DNA of 25,220 nucleotides from Roseihalotalea indica (GCF_022458895.1 NZ_JAINFL010000025.1:1-25220), one strand, 5' to 3'; shown: positions 15,852-24,075, numbered from the stretch's first letter. Notes: generated from the sequence alone by a model not told the origin. A program made the numbers and translations.

Positions 15852-16547
15852 ATGGCCGATTTTCTCAGAACCTCAGGAGTTTCCATGCAGCTGGAAGATA
15901 TGATCTGTAAAGCCGAAAAAGATCTGTTCCTGCTATCTCCCTATCTTCAGATTTCAAGGAACCTGCACGAGCGATTGGTCAGCCTGGACCCCGAAGTTAC
16001 CATTACGGTGATCTATGGGAAGAGTAATTTAAACTGCCAGGAAGAGGATATGCTCTATGAGCTAGACAACCTCCAGATGTATTACCTGGATAACCTTCAT
16101 GCCAAGTGTTACTTCAATGAGCGAAGCATGATCATTACATCCATGAATATGTACGAATATTCTGAAAAGAATAATCGGGAAATGGGATTGCTGCTGGATA
16201 GCGTGAAAGACAAACCGGCGTTTGATGCAGCGGTTGAAGAAACCATGTCTATGCTTAAGGTAGCGGAAGAAAGAAAGCAAAGAAGAAACAGCCCGCAGAA
16301 AATTAATTATAACGGCTCGCTTGACCAGTTTGGCTTTTGTATCCGAACGGGTAAGAAGATCCCCTTCAATCCTGAAAAGCCTTTCATTGCCCATGCTTAC
16401 AGAACCTGGGCACAATTTGGCAATCCTGATTATGAAGAATGTCATTGCCATATGACCGGGGAAGAATCTTTCGGGCAAACCTCTTTTAATAAACCAATCT
16501 TGCTGAAAAATTATCGTAAGCTAAAGCAGATGGGAGTGCTAGTGTAA
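15852..16547 (+). CDS. Phospholipase D-family nuclease-like protein
   Basis: The 231-residue protein has one HKD-type site: LHAKCYFNERSMIITSMNMY (H83, K85, N99), preceded by a KDLFLLSPYLQ strand typical of the PLD superfamily. A single HxK motif in a chain this short implies a dimer, as in Nuc-type and restriction-type (BfiI-like) nucleases. The usual Asp of HxK(x)4D is replaced by Asn/Glu, so the site is slightly divergent. The C-terminal 80 residues (FCIRTGKKIPFNPEKP, then YEECHCHMTGEE) look like a small Cys/His domain that could bind zinc. It faces umuC tail to tail, only 10 bp away. DNA processing is likely; phospholipid cleavage is unlikely. Confidence 0.75.
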   Translation: MADFLRTSGVSMQLEDMICKAEKDLFLLSPYLQISRNLHERLVSLDPEVTITVIYGKSNLNCQEEDMLYELDNLQMYYLDNLHAKCYFNERSMIITSMNMYEYSEKNNREMGLLLDSVKDKPAFDAAVEETMSMLKVAEERKQRRNSPQKINYNGSLDQFGFCIRTGKKIPFNPEKPFIAHAYRTWAQFGNPDYEECHCHMTGEESFGQTSFNKPILLKNYRKLKQMGVLV

Positions 16548-16557
16548 CTAGTACTGA

Positions 16558-17853
16558 CTACCCGCACCGCGCCACCGGTATATCACTAAACCGCGTGGTA
16601 TAGCGGGGCGAGAGCCGCTCCCGCTGCATGGTCCAGCTCTTGGTCTGCTTCGTGCTCATCGTAGCCCCTAGCTTCACCACGCCCCTACCGTAGCGTTTGT
16701 TCAGCTCGTCCATGGCCTGCATCACCCGCTGATCTTTGGGCTGTTCTAGCAAGGATACTGCTTCCTGCTGTTCGCTTTCAAACAGGCCCAGCTGCCGGGC
16801 ATTCTCCGGCACCAGGCCTGATACAATCACTCCACACTTCACATACTTAAAGCCACTTTTGAAGATACGCTCCAACCCCTGAAAAGCATACCGCACCAGC
16901 TCCCGGCTGTCGTTGCTGGCGACTGGCAAGGTCCAGGTAAAACTATTACTGTACTGAGCATCCGATCTATGCCTGTTAGTCTCGATAAACACCTGCACGT
17001 AATTGGCTACACTACCTTCCCCTCGTAGTTTCTCGGCACAGGTGGAAGCATGATTGGCTACGGCCTCTTTTAAAGCCGACAGATCAGTCTGAAGAGTCCC
17101 GAAGCTTCTACTGGTACAAATGTTCTTCTTGGGCTTGCTGACCATCTCTAAGGGTAGGCAGGGCGTACCGTGCAGCTCATGCCAGAGCCGCTGACCTACC
17201 ACGGTCATCTGCTGGCTAACAAACCGTTCGCTGGCGGTGTACAGGTCCAGGGCGGTTCGGATGCCGAAGCCCGCCAGCTTCTTTTCGTACTGCCGACCGA
17301 TGCCCCACAGATCACCTACCGGCGTAAGCGACAAAAAGGCTTCTACCCGCTTGGGGTGATCCAGCACATACAGCCCGTTATGTGTCATGCTCTTCTTGGC
17401 GATGTGGTTAGCGACTTTGGCTAATGTTTTGGTCTTGGCAATGCCCAGGCAGGTAGGAATACCGGTATGCTGCCGGATGCGCCCTTTGACTTGCTGCCCT
17501 AGCTCGGGAAGGTCTACCCCGCGTAGCCCGCCCAAATCCAAGAACTGCTCATCAATGGAATACACTTCCACCTCGGGTACCAGGTCCTTTACGGTGCTCA
17601 CTACGCGACCCGACATATCTCCGTAGAGGGCATAATTCGACGAATACACGTGGATGTTCTCCAGCTCGGTGAGCGTGCGGATCTGAAAGTAAGGCACTCC
17701 CATGGTAATGCCTAATGCTTTGGCTTCGTTGCTTCGAGCTACTACGCAACCGTCATTATTTGACAAAACTACCACCGGCTGATTTTCCAGCTTGGGGTTA
17801 AACACCCGCTCGCAGGATACATAGAAGTTATTGCAATCGAGTAGGCCGATCAT
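16558..17853 (-). CDS. umuC: UmuC-like Y-family DNA polymerase (Pol V catalytic subunit)
   Basis: The full-length 431-residue protein has the Y-family active site: D6 in [16 protein letters not shown], and YSIDEQ with D101 and E102. The [17 protein letters not shown] and [18 protein letters not shown] motifs and two helix-hairpin-helix-like segments ([18 protein letters not shown]) are also present. Near residue 356, QLGLF fits a beta-clamp-binding peptide. With cleaved UmuD it makes Pol V, which copies past DNA lesions at the price of mutation. It starts 6 bp after umuD. The stop is 10 bp from the convergent PLD-like gene. Confidence 0.95.
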   Translation of the reverse strand: MIGLLDCNNFYVSCERVFNPKLENQPVVVLSNNDGCVVARSNEAKALGITMGVPYFQIRTLTELENIHVYSSNYALYGDMSGRVVSTVKDLVPEVEVYSIDEQFLDLGGLRGVDLPELGQQVKGRIRQHTGIPTCLGIAKTKTLAKVANHIAKKSMTHNGLYVLDHPKRVEAFLSLTPVGDLWGIGRQYEKKLAGFGIRTALDLYTASERFVSQQMTVVGQRLWHELHGTPCLPLEMVSKPKKNICTSRSFGTLQTDLSALKEAVANHASTCAEKLRGEGSVANYVQVFIETNRHRSDAQYSNSFTWTLPVASNDSRELVRYAFQGLERIFKSGFKYVKCGVIVSGLVPENARQLGLFESEQQEAVSLLEQPKDQRVMQAMDELNKRYGRGVVKLGATMSTKQTKSWTMQRERLSPRYTTRFSDIPVARCG

Positions 17854-17859
17854 ATGCTT

Positions 17860-18318
17860 TTATCGAATTAAATCCCGTACCGCATAACTCACCACGCCCC
17901 AGATTACCGCGTCAGTCGTGCGGATATGGATGTCGGGATAGTCCGGATTCTCAGCGGCTAAAATGATCTGGTCCCCGTGGGTGTTGGACTGCACGATTTT
18001 CAGGCGTTTGACGGTCAGCTCCCCGTACAAGGCTGCAATCACAATCGAACCGTCCTTCGCTTTTAAGCTGCGATCCACCACCAGCAGATCCTGGTCAAAG
18101 ATACCGGCCCCGATCATGCTATCCCCTTCCGCTCGCAGCATATAAGTAGCACTGGGGTGGCGGATCAATGCTTCGTTCAGATCAATCTTGTCTTCTTCGT
18201 AGTCGCTGGCCGGTGAGGGAAAACCCGCCGATATGCGGTCACTAAAAAGGGGGATGAGATAGCGGGTTTCAAAGGATGGACGGTATAGCACAAGCAGTAA
18301 AATCTGGTTCTGCCGCAA
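17860..18318 (-). CDS. umuD: UmuD-like S24 autoprotease subunit
   Basis: The protein shows ISAGFPSPASDYEEDKIDLN, with the A31-G32 self-cleavage site, then the catalytic dyad S67 (AEGDSMIGAGI) and K104 (ELTVKRL), 37 residues apart as in E. coli UmuD. RecA filament-stimulated self-cleavage would yield UmuD' for Pol V. The frame begins at a TTG (18318); a GTG at 18291 would give 143 residues, closer to the usual 139, and no in-frame ATG precedes the conserved region. The start is therefore uncertain. It heads the umuDC operon, behind an inverted repeat at 18335-18387. Confidence 0.93.
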   Translation of the reverse strand: MRQNQILLLVLYRPSFETRYLIPLFSDRISAGFPSPASDYEEDKIDLNEALIRHPSATYMLRAEGDSMIGAGIFDQDLLVVDRSLKAKDGSIVIAALYGELTVKRLKIVQSNTHGDQIILAAENPDYPDIHIRTTDAVIWGVVSYAVRDLIR

Positions 18319-18334
18319 ACATACACATTCTGAG

Positions 18335-18387
18335 TAAATTATTTACTTATTTTAAGTATTTTACACTTTATTTAAGTAAATAATTTA
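18335..18387. promoter_or_regulatory. Large inverted repeat upstream of umuDC (likely operator)
   Basis: TAAATTATTTACTTA at 18335-18349 is perfectly inverted as TAAGTAAATAATTTA at 18373-18387, with a 23-bp spacer that holds a smaller TACTT-N5-AAGTA dyad (18344-18358). It begins only 17 bp upstream of the TTG start, where a repressor would block transcription. It does not resemble the E. coli LexA box; an unidentified regulator or plasmid-specific control is likely. Confidence 0.65.
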
Positions 18388-18482
18388 TATTCTTATACGT
18401 GTAGCTCTCGGTATCTTAACGCCCAATTTTGTTCTGTTGCTATCGGAATACCGACTCCTATAATATGCTATATCATGACGTA

Positions 18483-18879
18483 CTAATATTGAGGAAAATA
18501 TTTGCTGAGCATATGCCCTAATTTTGCCTTTTTCGAGCTTAAGTAGGGGCGAGAATCTTCAGTTGGTTCTATTTCCAATGGGATACGGGTCACCTTAATT
18601 CCAGCCTCTTCCATCTTGCAGAAGGTAGACTAGGTACCCCCCATTCTCATTTATTATCCTGAGGGATTCTTCGAGTTGCTCGTGGCAATCGCAGTCTTTG
18701 CTTCTAAAAATTTCGGCTGTAAAACAAGCGCTTTGTATCCTAACATAAGGGTGTTCAGATGTGATTTTGCTTTTTAAGACAAGTATATTGTCGTTCTCAC
18801 ATTCTCCAAAATTGAAGCAATAAAAATCAAAGTCTCCATATGTACTATGAATCTCGCAACTAGATAGATTGTACTTCAT
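18483..18879 (-). pseudogene. ribA: GTP cyclohydrolase II-like gene with internal deletion and frameshift
   Basis: The first frame (18879 to 18595, 94 residues) shows the RibA core VRIQSACFTAEIFRSKDCDC, then HEQLEESLRIINENGGYLVY and LLQDGRG. The zinc cysteines C52, C63 and C65 are spaced as in E. coli RibA (54, 65, 67). It stops right after GRGWN. A second frame on the same strand (18614 to 18483) reads AGIKVTRIPLEIEP, then RPYLSSKKAKLGHML, the conserved RibA C-terminus. Roughly 60 residues between them, including the catalytic Tyr/Arg segment, are missing. The sequence GGAAGAGGC at the junction fits both sides, suggesting deletion between short direct repeats. The product would be inactive. 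The start overlaps the SLATT-like gene by 20 bp. Confidence 0.82.
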
Positions 18880-19339
18880 TGTTTTTCTGTTTTAAGTCTT
18901 CGGCCTTTGGTACTAACGGCATCCATTCATAATGGAGTTGTAATGCTCTTTTACTAATTCGATCGGCTAATATTTTTTCCTTATTCTCTGCCTCATAATG
19001 ACCTATGCCGAATTTGAACTGATCTAGCTCGAATTCTACTTCTCTTTGTGCTGTGCGATAAAGGGCCCACCTCTCATGAGGTTTCCTCAGCTGTATCCAA
19101 GAGGAAGCTATAGCTGTTCCAGCCGCTAAAAGAGCGGGCACAAGTTTAGAGATATAAAAATTGTCAGACGCCATTATGAATATTGGTGACATCACTGTAC
19201 AAAAAAGAACGATTGAAAATAGGACTGTAGAAGTGTTTTTGTTCTTCTTTGCTTTTTTCTCAATACTCTTTTTAATTTCAACAGCATAATCGTAAGCATT
19301 ATCGTCTCTTTTGTTGTTGGTGCTAAGAATACCGTTCAA
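18860..19339 (-). CDS. SLATT-like two-TM membrane protein (defence-effector type)
   Basis: The 159-residue protein has a charged N-terminal helix (YAVEIKKSIEKKAKKNKN), two adjacent membrane helices (about 38-57 and 62-81) and a cytoplasmic helical tail. The pattern is WIQLRKPHERWALYRTAQRE, then GIGHY and HYEWMP. This matches the SLATT/DUF4231 layout, in which two membrane helices are followed by a W..YR..aE motif and a tyrosine helix. SLATT proteins are predicted pore-forming effectors in nucleotide-signal defence systems. It overlaps the resolvase by 17 bp upstream and the GTP cyclohydrolase II-like gene by 20 bp downstream, making one operon. Family call by eye. Confidence 0.68.
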   Translation of the reverse strand: MNGILSTNNKRDDNAYDYAVEIKKSIEKKAKKNKNTSTVLFSIVLFCTVMSPIFIMASDNFYISKLVPALLAAGTAIASSWIQLRKPHERWALYRTAQREVEFELDQFKFGIGHYEAENKEKILADRISKRALQLHYEWMPLVPKAEDLKQKNNEVQSI

Positions 19340-19979
19340 TCAATCGCTTCACCTGCACATGCGTAAAGTCTCTCCCTCGTCTAGTCTTAAACCCATGCTC
19401 ATTCAGCTGGCAGGCAATTTGGCTATAGCTTTCGCCCTGCTGATAAAGCGCTAAAGACAGTTTCCCCGCCCGACGGTTGTTGTCGTTATAAAAAGCTTTC
19501 TGCTGCATAGCCTCGCGCCCAGCACTTCGGACACCCTCGGTAAAGTTCTCGGGCGTTCCCAGTTCCTTGCCTCGCTCTTTCAATGCCTGCAAGGCAGCAC
19601 TGGTCCGCTCACTGATCAGCTGCCGCTCATGATCGGCTAGCACCGCCATGAGCCCGACGGTTAAATGGTTGGCATCCGGCATATCAGCGGCCACGAAAGG
19701 AACACCGGTATCCCGAAGGGTGAAGATAAACCCGGCATTGCGGGAGAGACGGTCCAGCTTGGCGATGAGTAAGGTCGCGCCGGTGGCTTTAACCTGGCTA
19801 ATGGCTTGTACCAGCTGGGGGCGGTTGTTGCGCTTGCCGCTTTCTACTTCGGTGTACTGCTCGATCAGCTGGTCATCGGGTTTCAGGAATCGTCTGACGG
19901 CGGACTGCTGGGCTTCCAGGCCGAGGCCGGATCGGCCTTGCTGCTGGGTAGAGACGCGGTAATAGGCAATGTAGTCCAT
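19323..19979 (-). CDS. Serine recombinase (resolvase/invertase type)
   Basis: From the ATG at 19979 (MDYIAYYRVSTQQQG) the protein has 218 residues. An upstream start at 19991 adds only four. The nucleophile S10 sits in YRVSTQQQ with R8 beside it; AKLDRLSRNA (73-82) and the long dimer helix AVLADHERQLISERTSAALQ are the resolvase hallmarks. The C-terminal SYSQIACQLNEHGFKTRRGR is the HTH that binds the site. It is likely a resolvase of plasmid multimers or of a transposon. The gene end overlaps the SLATT-like gene by 17 bp. Candidate sites lie upstream (20016-20168). Confidence 0.9.
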   Translation of the reverse strand: MDYIAYYRVSTQQQGRSGLGLEAQQSAVRRFLKPDDQLIEQYTEVESGKRNNRPQLVQAISQVKATGATLLIAKLDRLSRNAGFIFTLRDTGVPFVAADMPDANHLTVGLMAVLADHERQLISERTSAALQALKERGKELGTPENFTEGVRSAGREAMQQKAFYNDNNRRAGKLSLALYQQGESYSQIACQLNEHGFKTRRGRDFTHVQVKRLIERYS

Positions 19980-20015
19980 AGTGACAGGCAAGATACAGGT
20001 TTCCGAACGTTCTGC

Positions 20016-20168
20016 AAACGGTCGTTTATAGTATGTTCAGATTTTCGTCACACCACTTATAGTGCCCCTCTTTTAATGTAAAATATTTAGACTACTGAAG
20101 ATTTCGCAAATCATAGTAATTAGCTAGAAAAAAGGGTAGGGGAGTGATTTTTCAACAAACGACCGTTT
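20016..20168. repeat. Inverted 12-bp repeat upstream of the resolvase
   Basis: AAACGGTCGTTT (20016-20027) appears inverted as AAACGACCGTTT (20157-20168), 129 bp apart, in the non-coding DNA before the serine recombinase. They may be recombinase subsites or simply regulatory elements. The match ends after 12 bp. Confidence 0.35.
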
Positions 20169-20247
20169 CCTAGATACTCTATAACGAATGAATAGTGTTA
20201 TAACTAAAATTTCAGATTTAAGTAGTAAACGTAATGTTGAAGGCAAT

Positions 20248-21921
20248 TTATTGAGCACCGTCATTAAGTACTTGGAAAGTAAAACTCTGTCCATTATGCC
20301 CAGCTTGGATAGTATATTTAAACCCTGCTTCAAATGGGAAGGTTGATGGATCTGATAAACATCGTCTCCAGCTCTCTTCACCAGGAAAGTTATAGTAATA
20401 CCAGGGAACATGATTTCCTGGTTGGACAGAGTAGTATGGGGATAATCCTCCCTGGGTGCCAAATTCATATCTTGCTAACTCACCTTCAGGAGTTAAATCA
20501 ACGCTCATGATTGATAAATAGTTATAAGGTTCGAGTTTTTGAAATCGGACCAATGCATTATTAGAGTTATTGTCGTCTGGAATTCCTGGATTTTCTACAT
20601 CAAGAAGAGATTCAATAAATAAGTTTGCTGCATTTTGCATACCTTGGAAGTCGCTTGTACCTAGGGAATTGCTGCAATCCAGTACGAGCATAATGGCGGC
20701 GCTCCTTTCGTCTATATTTGTTTCAGTATCTTCAGTGGGGTTGAATTCTGAGTTGATCTGCCAATTACCACTGCTAGATATATATGCCCACTGTTTAATA
20801 AAATCTGTCGATATAAACCGTTCTTCAATACCACGAATGTCACGAACATCATCAAAAGTAAACGTGATATTGACGCCTGATGCTGAACCAGTAACCGTAG
20901 TACCACTGGCAGATCTCAATCCTATATATTCTAAATCCTCTAAAGAATATGTTCCTCCCACAGATGAAAATTTGCCTTCAATATAAAGCGTTGATTGATT
21001 AGCCGCTTCCACGTTATCTAAGGTGAACCGAATTGTGGTACCAGGATTTGGGGCTGGCATTGTTAATTCGAGCGATTGTGTGTAACTAATTTGAGTTAAG
21101 CTTCCGGCAATTTGCCTAAAAATTGCCCTTACTTGATTAATATTATTCACTTCCGTTGAGAACACATTCGCTAAATCCTCTAAATTTTTATTGAATTGGG
21201 CAACATCCGATATATCATTTCCCCTTATGCCCACAGAATAGGCTGATATCGGAAGGCCATGTATTTTCTCTGATAAGATCCTGTTATTTACAGCTCTGAG
21301 ATATTCTGTTCCTGAATTATAGCTATCGTTTAACACATACGATCCTAGATCTAAGCCATCCGTGAATGTAACTATTGAGACATTTATTAGGTCGTCAGGT
21401 AAATTTGCGTTTTGCAGGTTATCTAAACCTTTGTTGACTGCGTGATATAGGATCGTACCGTCATTAGTGTTTAGGCTATTGATAAAACTTTGAAATTCTC
21501 CTTTAGATTCGTCTGTCAGTAACTTCAATGGTTTTTCTGAAAGGTCTTCGTTAAACCCTATAATTCCAAGGTATAAGCCAGGATCAGCTGATATACAAGA
21601 ATAATCGCACTCGCCTTCTTGGTTGAAGTTACATGCGTCAGAGTCGTTGCAGTAACAGGAATAGTCACAATCACCTCTTGAACCATTATTGCATGCATCC
21701 GGATCATTACAAAAACAAGAATAGTCGCAGTCACCTCTTGAACCATTATTGCATGCATTCGGGTCATTACAAAAACAGTCATATCTACACGTTCCTTCTT
21801 CGTTATAATTGCAAGCACCTGAATCACTGCATCTAATAATCTCTTCATCTCTGCAAGTCGATGAAAAACATAAAAGGATAATTGCAAATAATGAAAAGCT
21901 AATCCTAAAGTGTGGAATCAT
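20248..21921 (-). CDS. Lipoprotein with four Cys-rich repeats and split von Willebrand A-like regions
   Basis: The 557-residue protein has a lipobox-like FSSTC (C23), then four exact 20-residue units (31-110) with cysteines at offsets 0, 6, 14 and 18. Residues about 115-290 resemble a VWA domain from its second strand on: LGIIGFNEDLSEKP, then NDGTILYHAVNKGL and VSIVTFTDGLDLGS. The first VWA strand with DxSxS is absent there. A MIDAS-type motif, AIMLVLDCSNSLGTSDFQG, appears only at about 409-427 (D415, S417, S419). VWA proteins bind partners through a metal ion. Surface display and adhesion are plausible. AT-rich; stands alone on its strand. Confidence 0.72.
   Translation of the reverse strand: MIPHFRISFSLFAIILLCFSSTCRDEEIIRCSDSGACNYNEEGTCRYDCFCNDPNACNNGSRGDCDYSCFCNDPDACNNGSRGDCDYSCYCNDSDACNFNQEGECDYSCISADPGLYLGIIGFNEDLSEKPLKLLTDESKGEFQSFINSLNTNDGTILYHAVNKGLDNLQNANLPDDLINVSIVTFTDGLDLGSYVLNDSYNSGTEYLRAVNNRILSEKIHGLPISAYSVGIRGNDISDVAQFNKNLEDLANVFSTEVNNINQVRAIFRQIAGSLTQISYTQSLELTMPAPNPGTTIRFTLDNVEAANQSTLYIEGKFSSVGGTYSLEDLEYIGLRSASGTTVTGSASGVNITFTFDDVRDIRGIEERFISTDFIKQWAYISSSGNWQINSEFNPTEDTETNIDERSAAIMLVLDCSNSLGTSDFQGMQNAANLFIESLLDVENPGIPDDNNSNNALVRFQKLEPYNYLSIMSVDLTPEGELARYEFGTQGGLSPYYSVQPGNHVPWYYYNFPGEESWRRCLSDPSTFPFEAGFKYTIQAGHNGQSFTFQVLNDGAQ
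21592..21831 (-). repeat. Four 60-bp tandem repeats encoding the Cys-rich units
   Basis: Codons 31-110 of the VWA-like lipoprotein form four 60-bp units. The middle two are nearly identical in DNA and the outer two have diverged. Copy number could change by slippage. Confidence 0.85.
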
Positions 21922-22330
21922 GGTTAGGAGGATAAGTTTTGCGACTTCTTATAAAACTTATATACTAATAAAAGAATACAATCAGTAAATTGGTAGTGTA
22001 CTTCGAATAGCCAAATTGTAGATTGAACTTATAAAATTGAGTAGAAATACAAGCTAAGTATCGGAAATTTTAAAGATAGAGAGAAGAAAAAATTAAACTA
22101 TTTTTTATATAAAAGTAATTGTAAGGGGGAATGATGCTCGATTACTTGCACCCAATGCGCGAATAGTGACAACTGGACAGAACGCTGCTTAGATACTTGG
22201 CGAGTATTTCATTTTAATTTCTATAATGCGTATTATCATTCTTAACTGATCCATTTGACAGACCTCTCAAATCGCACAAACCAAAGGCGAAATGGATGAT
22301 GATTTAAAAAGCCTTTTTATCCACCTTCTG
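21922..22330. other. Non-coding AT-rich region between rep end and the VWA-like lipoprotein
   Basis: About 410 bp with no credible gene. The left part should hold the promoter of the minus-strand lipoprotein. I see no convincing hairpin terminator for rep. Confidence 0.45.
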
Positions 22331-23647
22331 CTAACACCTCTCCACATCAAACTTCTTCTCATCCCTCTCCCGCTGCCGCAACTCTACCCCATGCACCTGC
22401 CGCGCCCAGCTCATAAAGTGCTGCTGATAATTAGGCAGTTTCCCCGCAGCGAACACCGTACTGTAATGCTCAAACTTGGGTGCTCTCCGATTCAGCTGAC
22501 CATCAGCAAAAAGGTTACTCGAAGGTATCGTCTTGGCAAACGCTTCAAACTCCTGCCAGTCCTGCTCGGTAAAGTTTGCTACGGCTTTTTCACTTTCGGC
22601 ATGTCGCACCTTCTCAAACTCTACCTGTAAAGCCTCTACCAACTGATCATCTTCCCGCTGTTTTCTCTTCTGGGCATCCTGACCACTAGGCGCACCCTTT
22701 TTAAATTTCTGCTTTTTCTTCAGGATGGGAGGTTCCACCACCGCTCCGTTGTCCAGGATCTTCTTCAGGTACGCTCCCGGGTTCTGGACTTTCCCTTTCT
22801 CCAGCTGGTCCTGCGTATACCGGATTTTCAACCGGATATCTTTCAGCTCTCCGGCCACTACGTAGTCCTGCGCCTGCGCCTTGCCCAATCCCATTTCCAT
22901 CAGCTGGTCGACCACTTCCTGGTACTGGTCTTTTACTTCTACTTTCAGCGGTAAGGCCGGGGCGACCACCTCCTGCCCCGTCTTGATGGTAAACTGTATC
23001 TGCGCTACCCTTCGCCCCTCTTTTTGCTCGGTAAAGCTAAAGGTGAGGTCGCACTTTTTCTTTAGCTCCTTCTCAGCTACTTTCAGGCAGTTCCGCTTGA
23101 AGTCGGCATACAGCTTGTAGTTTTCGGCATCCAGCAGGCTCTTCAGATCCTCTACGTCAAAGGTTACCTGCTTGCGGTAGGCATACTGCTTCAGGATCTG
23201 GTACATCCGCACCGAATACACGCTTTTTACGACCAGGGTATTCTTCAGGTCGTAGCTGGTAAAGTTGCGGCTTAGTTCCAGTAGGTAGGGCCGCAGATCG
23301 GGGTGAAAGACAATTTCCACATACGCTTCATCTTCCGGATAATCGGCACTGTGGAAGAGGTTACGTTGCCGGAGCTTCCCATCTTCAAACACCTCCACCA
23401 CCTTTTTCATCAGTGACTTAGTGATCTCCCGAGCTCGCATAGCCTCGCCTTTATGCGCAGTGCCAGTCTTATCCACAAAATCCTTGAAGTATACCCGTTG
23501 CTTCTGAAAGCCGCCCTGGTCTTTGTCCAGCTGAGAAATGAGAATATCTAACAGGCGATGCTGCGACAGGTTGAACCCGCTCAGGCGAGCGTTAATCAGC
23601 TCGTTGCTCTTAACGATTAAGGGTGATTTGATTTCTTCGGTTAGCAT
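22331..23647 (-). CDS. rep: Rep_3-type plasmid replication initiator
   Basis: From the Met at 23647 (MLTEEIKSPLIVKSNELINA) the protein has 438 residues; the frame itself opens at 23683. SPLIVKSNELINARLSGFNLSQHRLLDILISQLD and the following YFKDFVDKTGT, YVEIVFHPDLRPYLLEL and SVYSVRMYQILKQYAYRKQ are typical of the paired winged-helix Rep_3/RepB initiators of iteron plasmids. A basic linker (KKKQKFKKGAPSG) and a helical C-terminal tail of about 110 residues make it longer than the minimal family members. It should bind the iterons upstream (23704-23985) to start replication and control copy number. Confidence 0.9.
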   Translation of the reverse strand: MLTEEIKSPLIVKSNELINARLSGFNLSQHRLLDILISQLDKDQGGFQKQRVYFKDFVDKTGTAHKGEAMRAREITKSLMKKVVEVFEDGKLRQRNLFHSADYPEDEAYVEIVFHPDLRPYLLELSRNFTSYDLKNTLVVKSVYSVRMYQILKQYAYRKQVTFDVEDLKSLLDAENYKLYADFKRNCLKVAEKELKKKCDLTFSFTEQKEGRRVAQIQFTIKTGQEVVAPALPLKVEVKDQYQEVVDQLMEMGLGKAQAQDYVVAGELKDIRLKIRYTQDQLEKGKVQNPGAYLKKILDNGAVVEPPILKKKQKFKKGAPSGQDAQKRKQREDDQLVEALQVEFEKVRHAESEKAVANFTEQDWQEFEAFAKTIPSSNLFADGQLNRRAPKFEHYSTVFAAGKLPNYQQHFMSWARQVHGVELRQRERDEKKFDVERC

Positions 23648-23703
23648 GTGCACTTGGACATATCGAGCATCCAAGATAAACAAATATGAGGTAAATTTGC
23701 AAG

Positions 23704-23755
23704 CTCATAGTTACTCCCCATTTTCCTCATAGTTCATCCCCAAAAAACTCATACA
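23704..23755. repeat. Iteron group 1, next to rep
   Basis: CTCATAGT-type iterons start at 23704 and 23726 with a truncated third (CTCATACA) at 23748, spaced 22 bp. The group lies just upstream of rep, where it may act as the rep operator rather than as the main origin. Confidence 0.78.
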
Positions 23756-23786
23756 TAGAGAAGGAAAACACCTATCAATGAACACG

Positions 23787-23820
23787 AAGCCTTTATTTTT
23801 TCATACGAAAAGGCTTTTTA
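23787..23820. terminator. Hairpin between the two iteron groups
   Basis: AAGCCTTT (23787-23794) pairs with AAAGGCTT (23809-23816), followed by a T run on the plus strand. It may insulate the rep promoter from the origin or block incoming transcripts. Confidence 0.5.
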
Positions 23821-23851
23821 TTCGCACCAATTAGGTGGTTATCTTACTATT

Positions 23852-23985
23852 CTCACAGTGCTCCCCATTTTCCTCATAGTTCGCCCCAAAAAACTCATAG
23901 TATTCCCCATTTTCCTCATAGTTCGCCCCAAAAAACTCATAGTATTCCCCATTTTCCTCATAGTTCGCCCCAAAAAACTCATAGT
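23852..23985. repeat. Iteron group 2, strictly phased at 21 bp (replication origin)
   Basis: CTCATAGT starts at 23873, 23894, 23915, 23936, 23957 and 23978, with a degenerate CTCACAGT at 23852. The spacing is exactly 21 bp throughout, so all sites face one side of the helix. The second half of each unit alternates between CGCCCCAAAAAA-type and TTCCCCATTTTC-type. With a Rep_3 protein next door this is the likely origin. Confidence 0.88.
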
Positions 23986-24075
23986 TAGGCGCTGGAGGAA
24001 TTGACTATCAATGAGTTACAATCCCCTAAACATATTAAACAATATAAACAGTTAAACAACAACAACAGAGATTCG

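Noticed and set aside
18262..18328. Short upstream peptide frame starting MCMFAAEPDF before umuD
   Set aside because: It runs out of frame into umuD and stops after about 20 codons; no evidence that it is a leader peptide.
18860..19339. Full CBASS or retron system around the SLATT-like gene
   Set aside because: No cyclic-nucleotide synthase, reverse transcriptase or sensor gene is recognisable anywhere in the window.
20570..20986. 138-codon plus-strand frame inside the VWA-like lipoprotein
   Set aside because: Antisense shadow; the opposite strand has the DxSxS motif and signal peptide in a 557-residue frame.
23469..23477. Perfect DnaA box TTATCCACA
   Set aside because: Falls inside the rep coding sequence (codons for VDK), isolated and away from the iterons; probably chance.
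23704..23985. Regular short repeats that could be taken for a CRISPR array
   Set aside because: Units are contiguous 21-22-bp iterons without unique spacers and stand next to a Rep_3 initiator gene.
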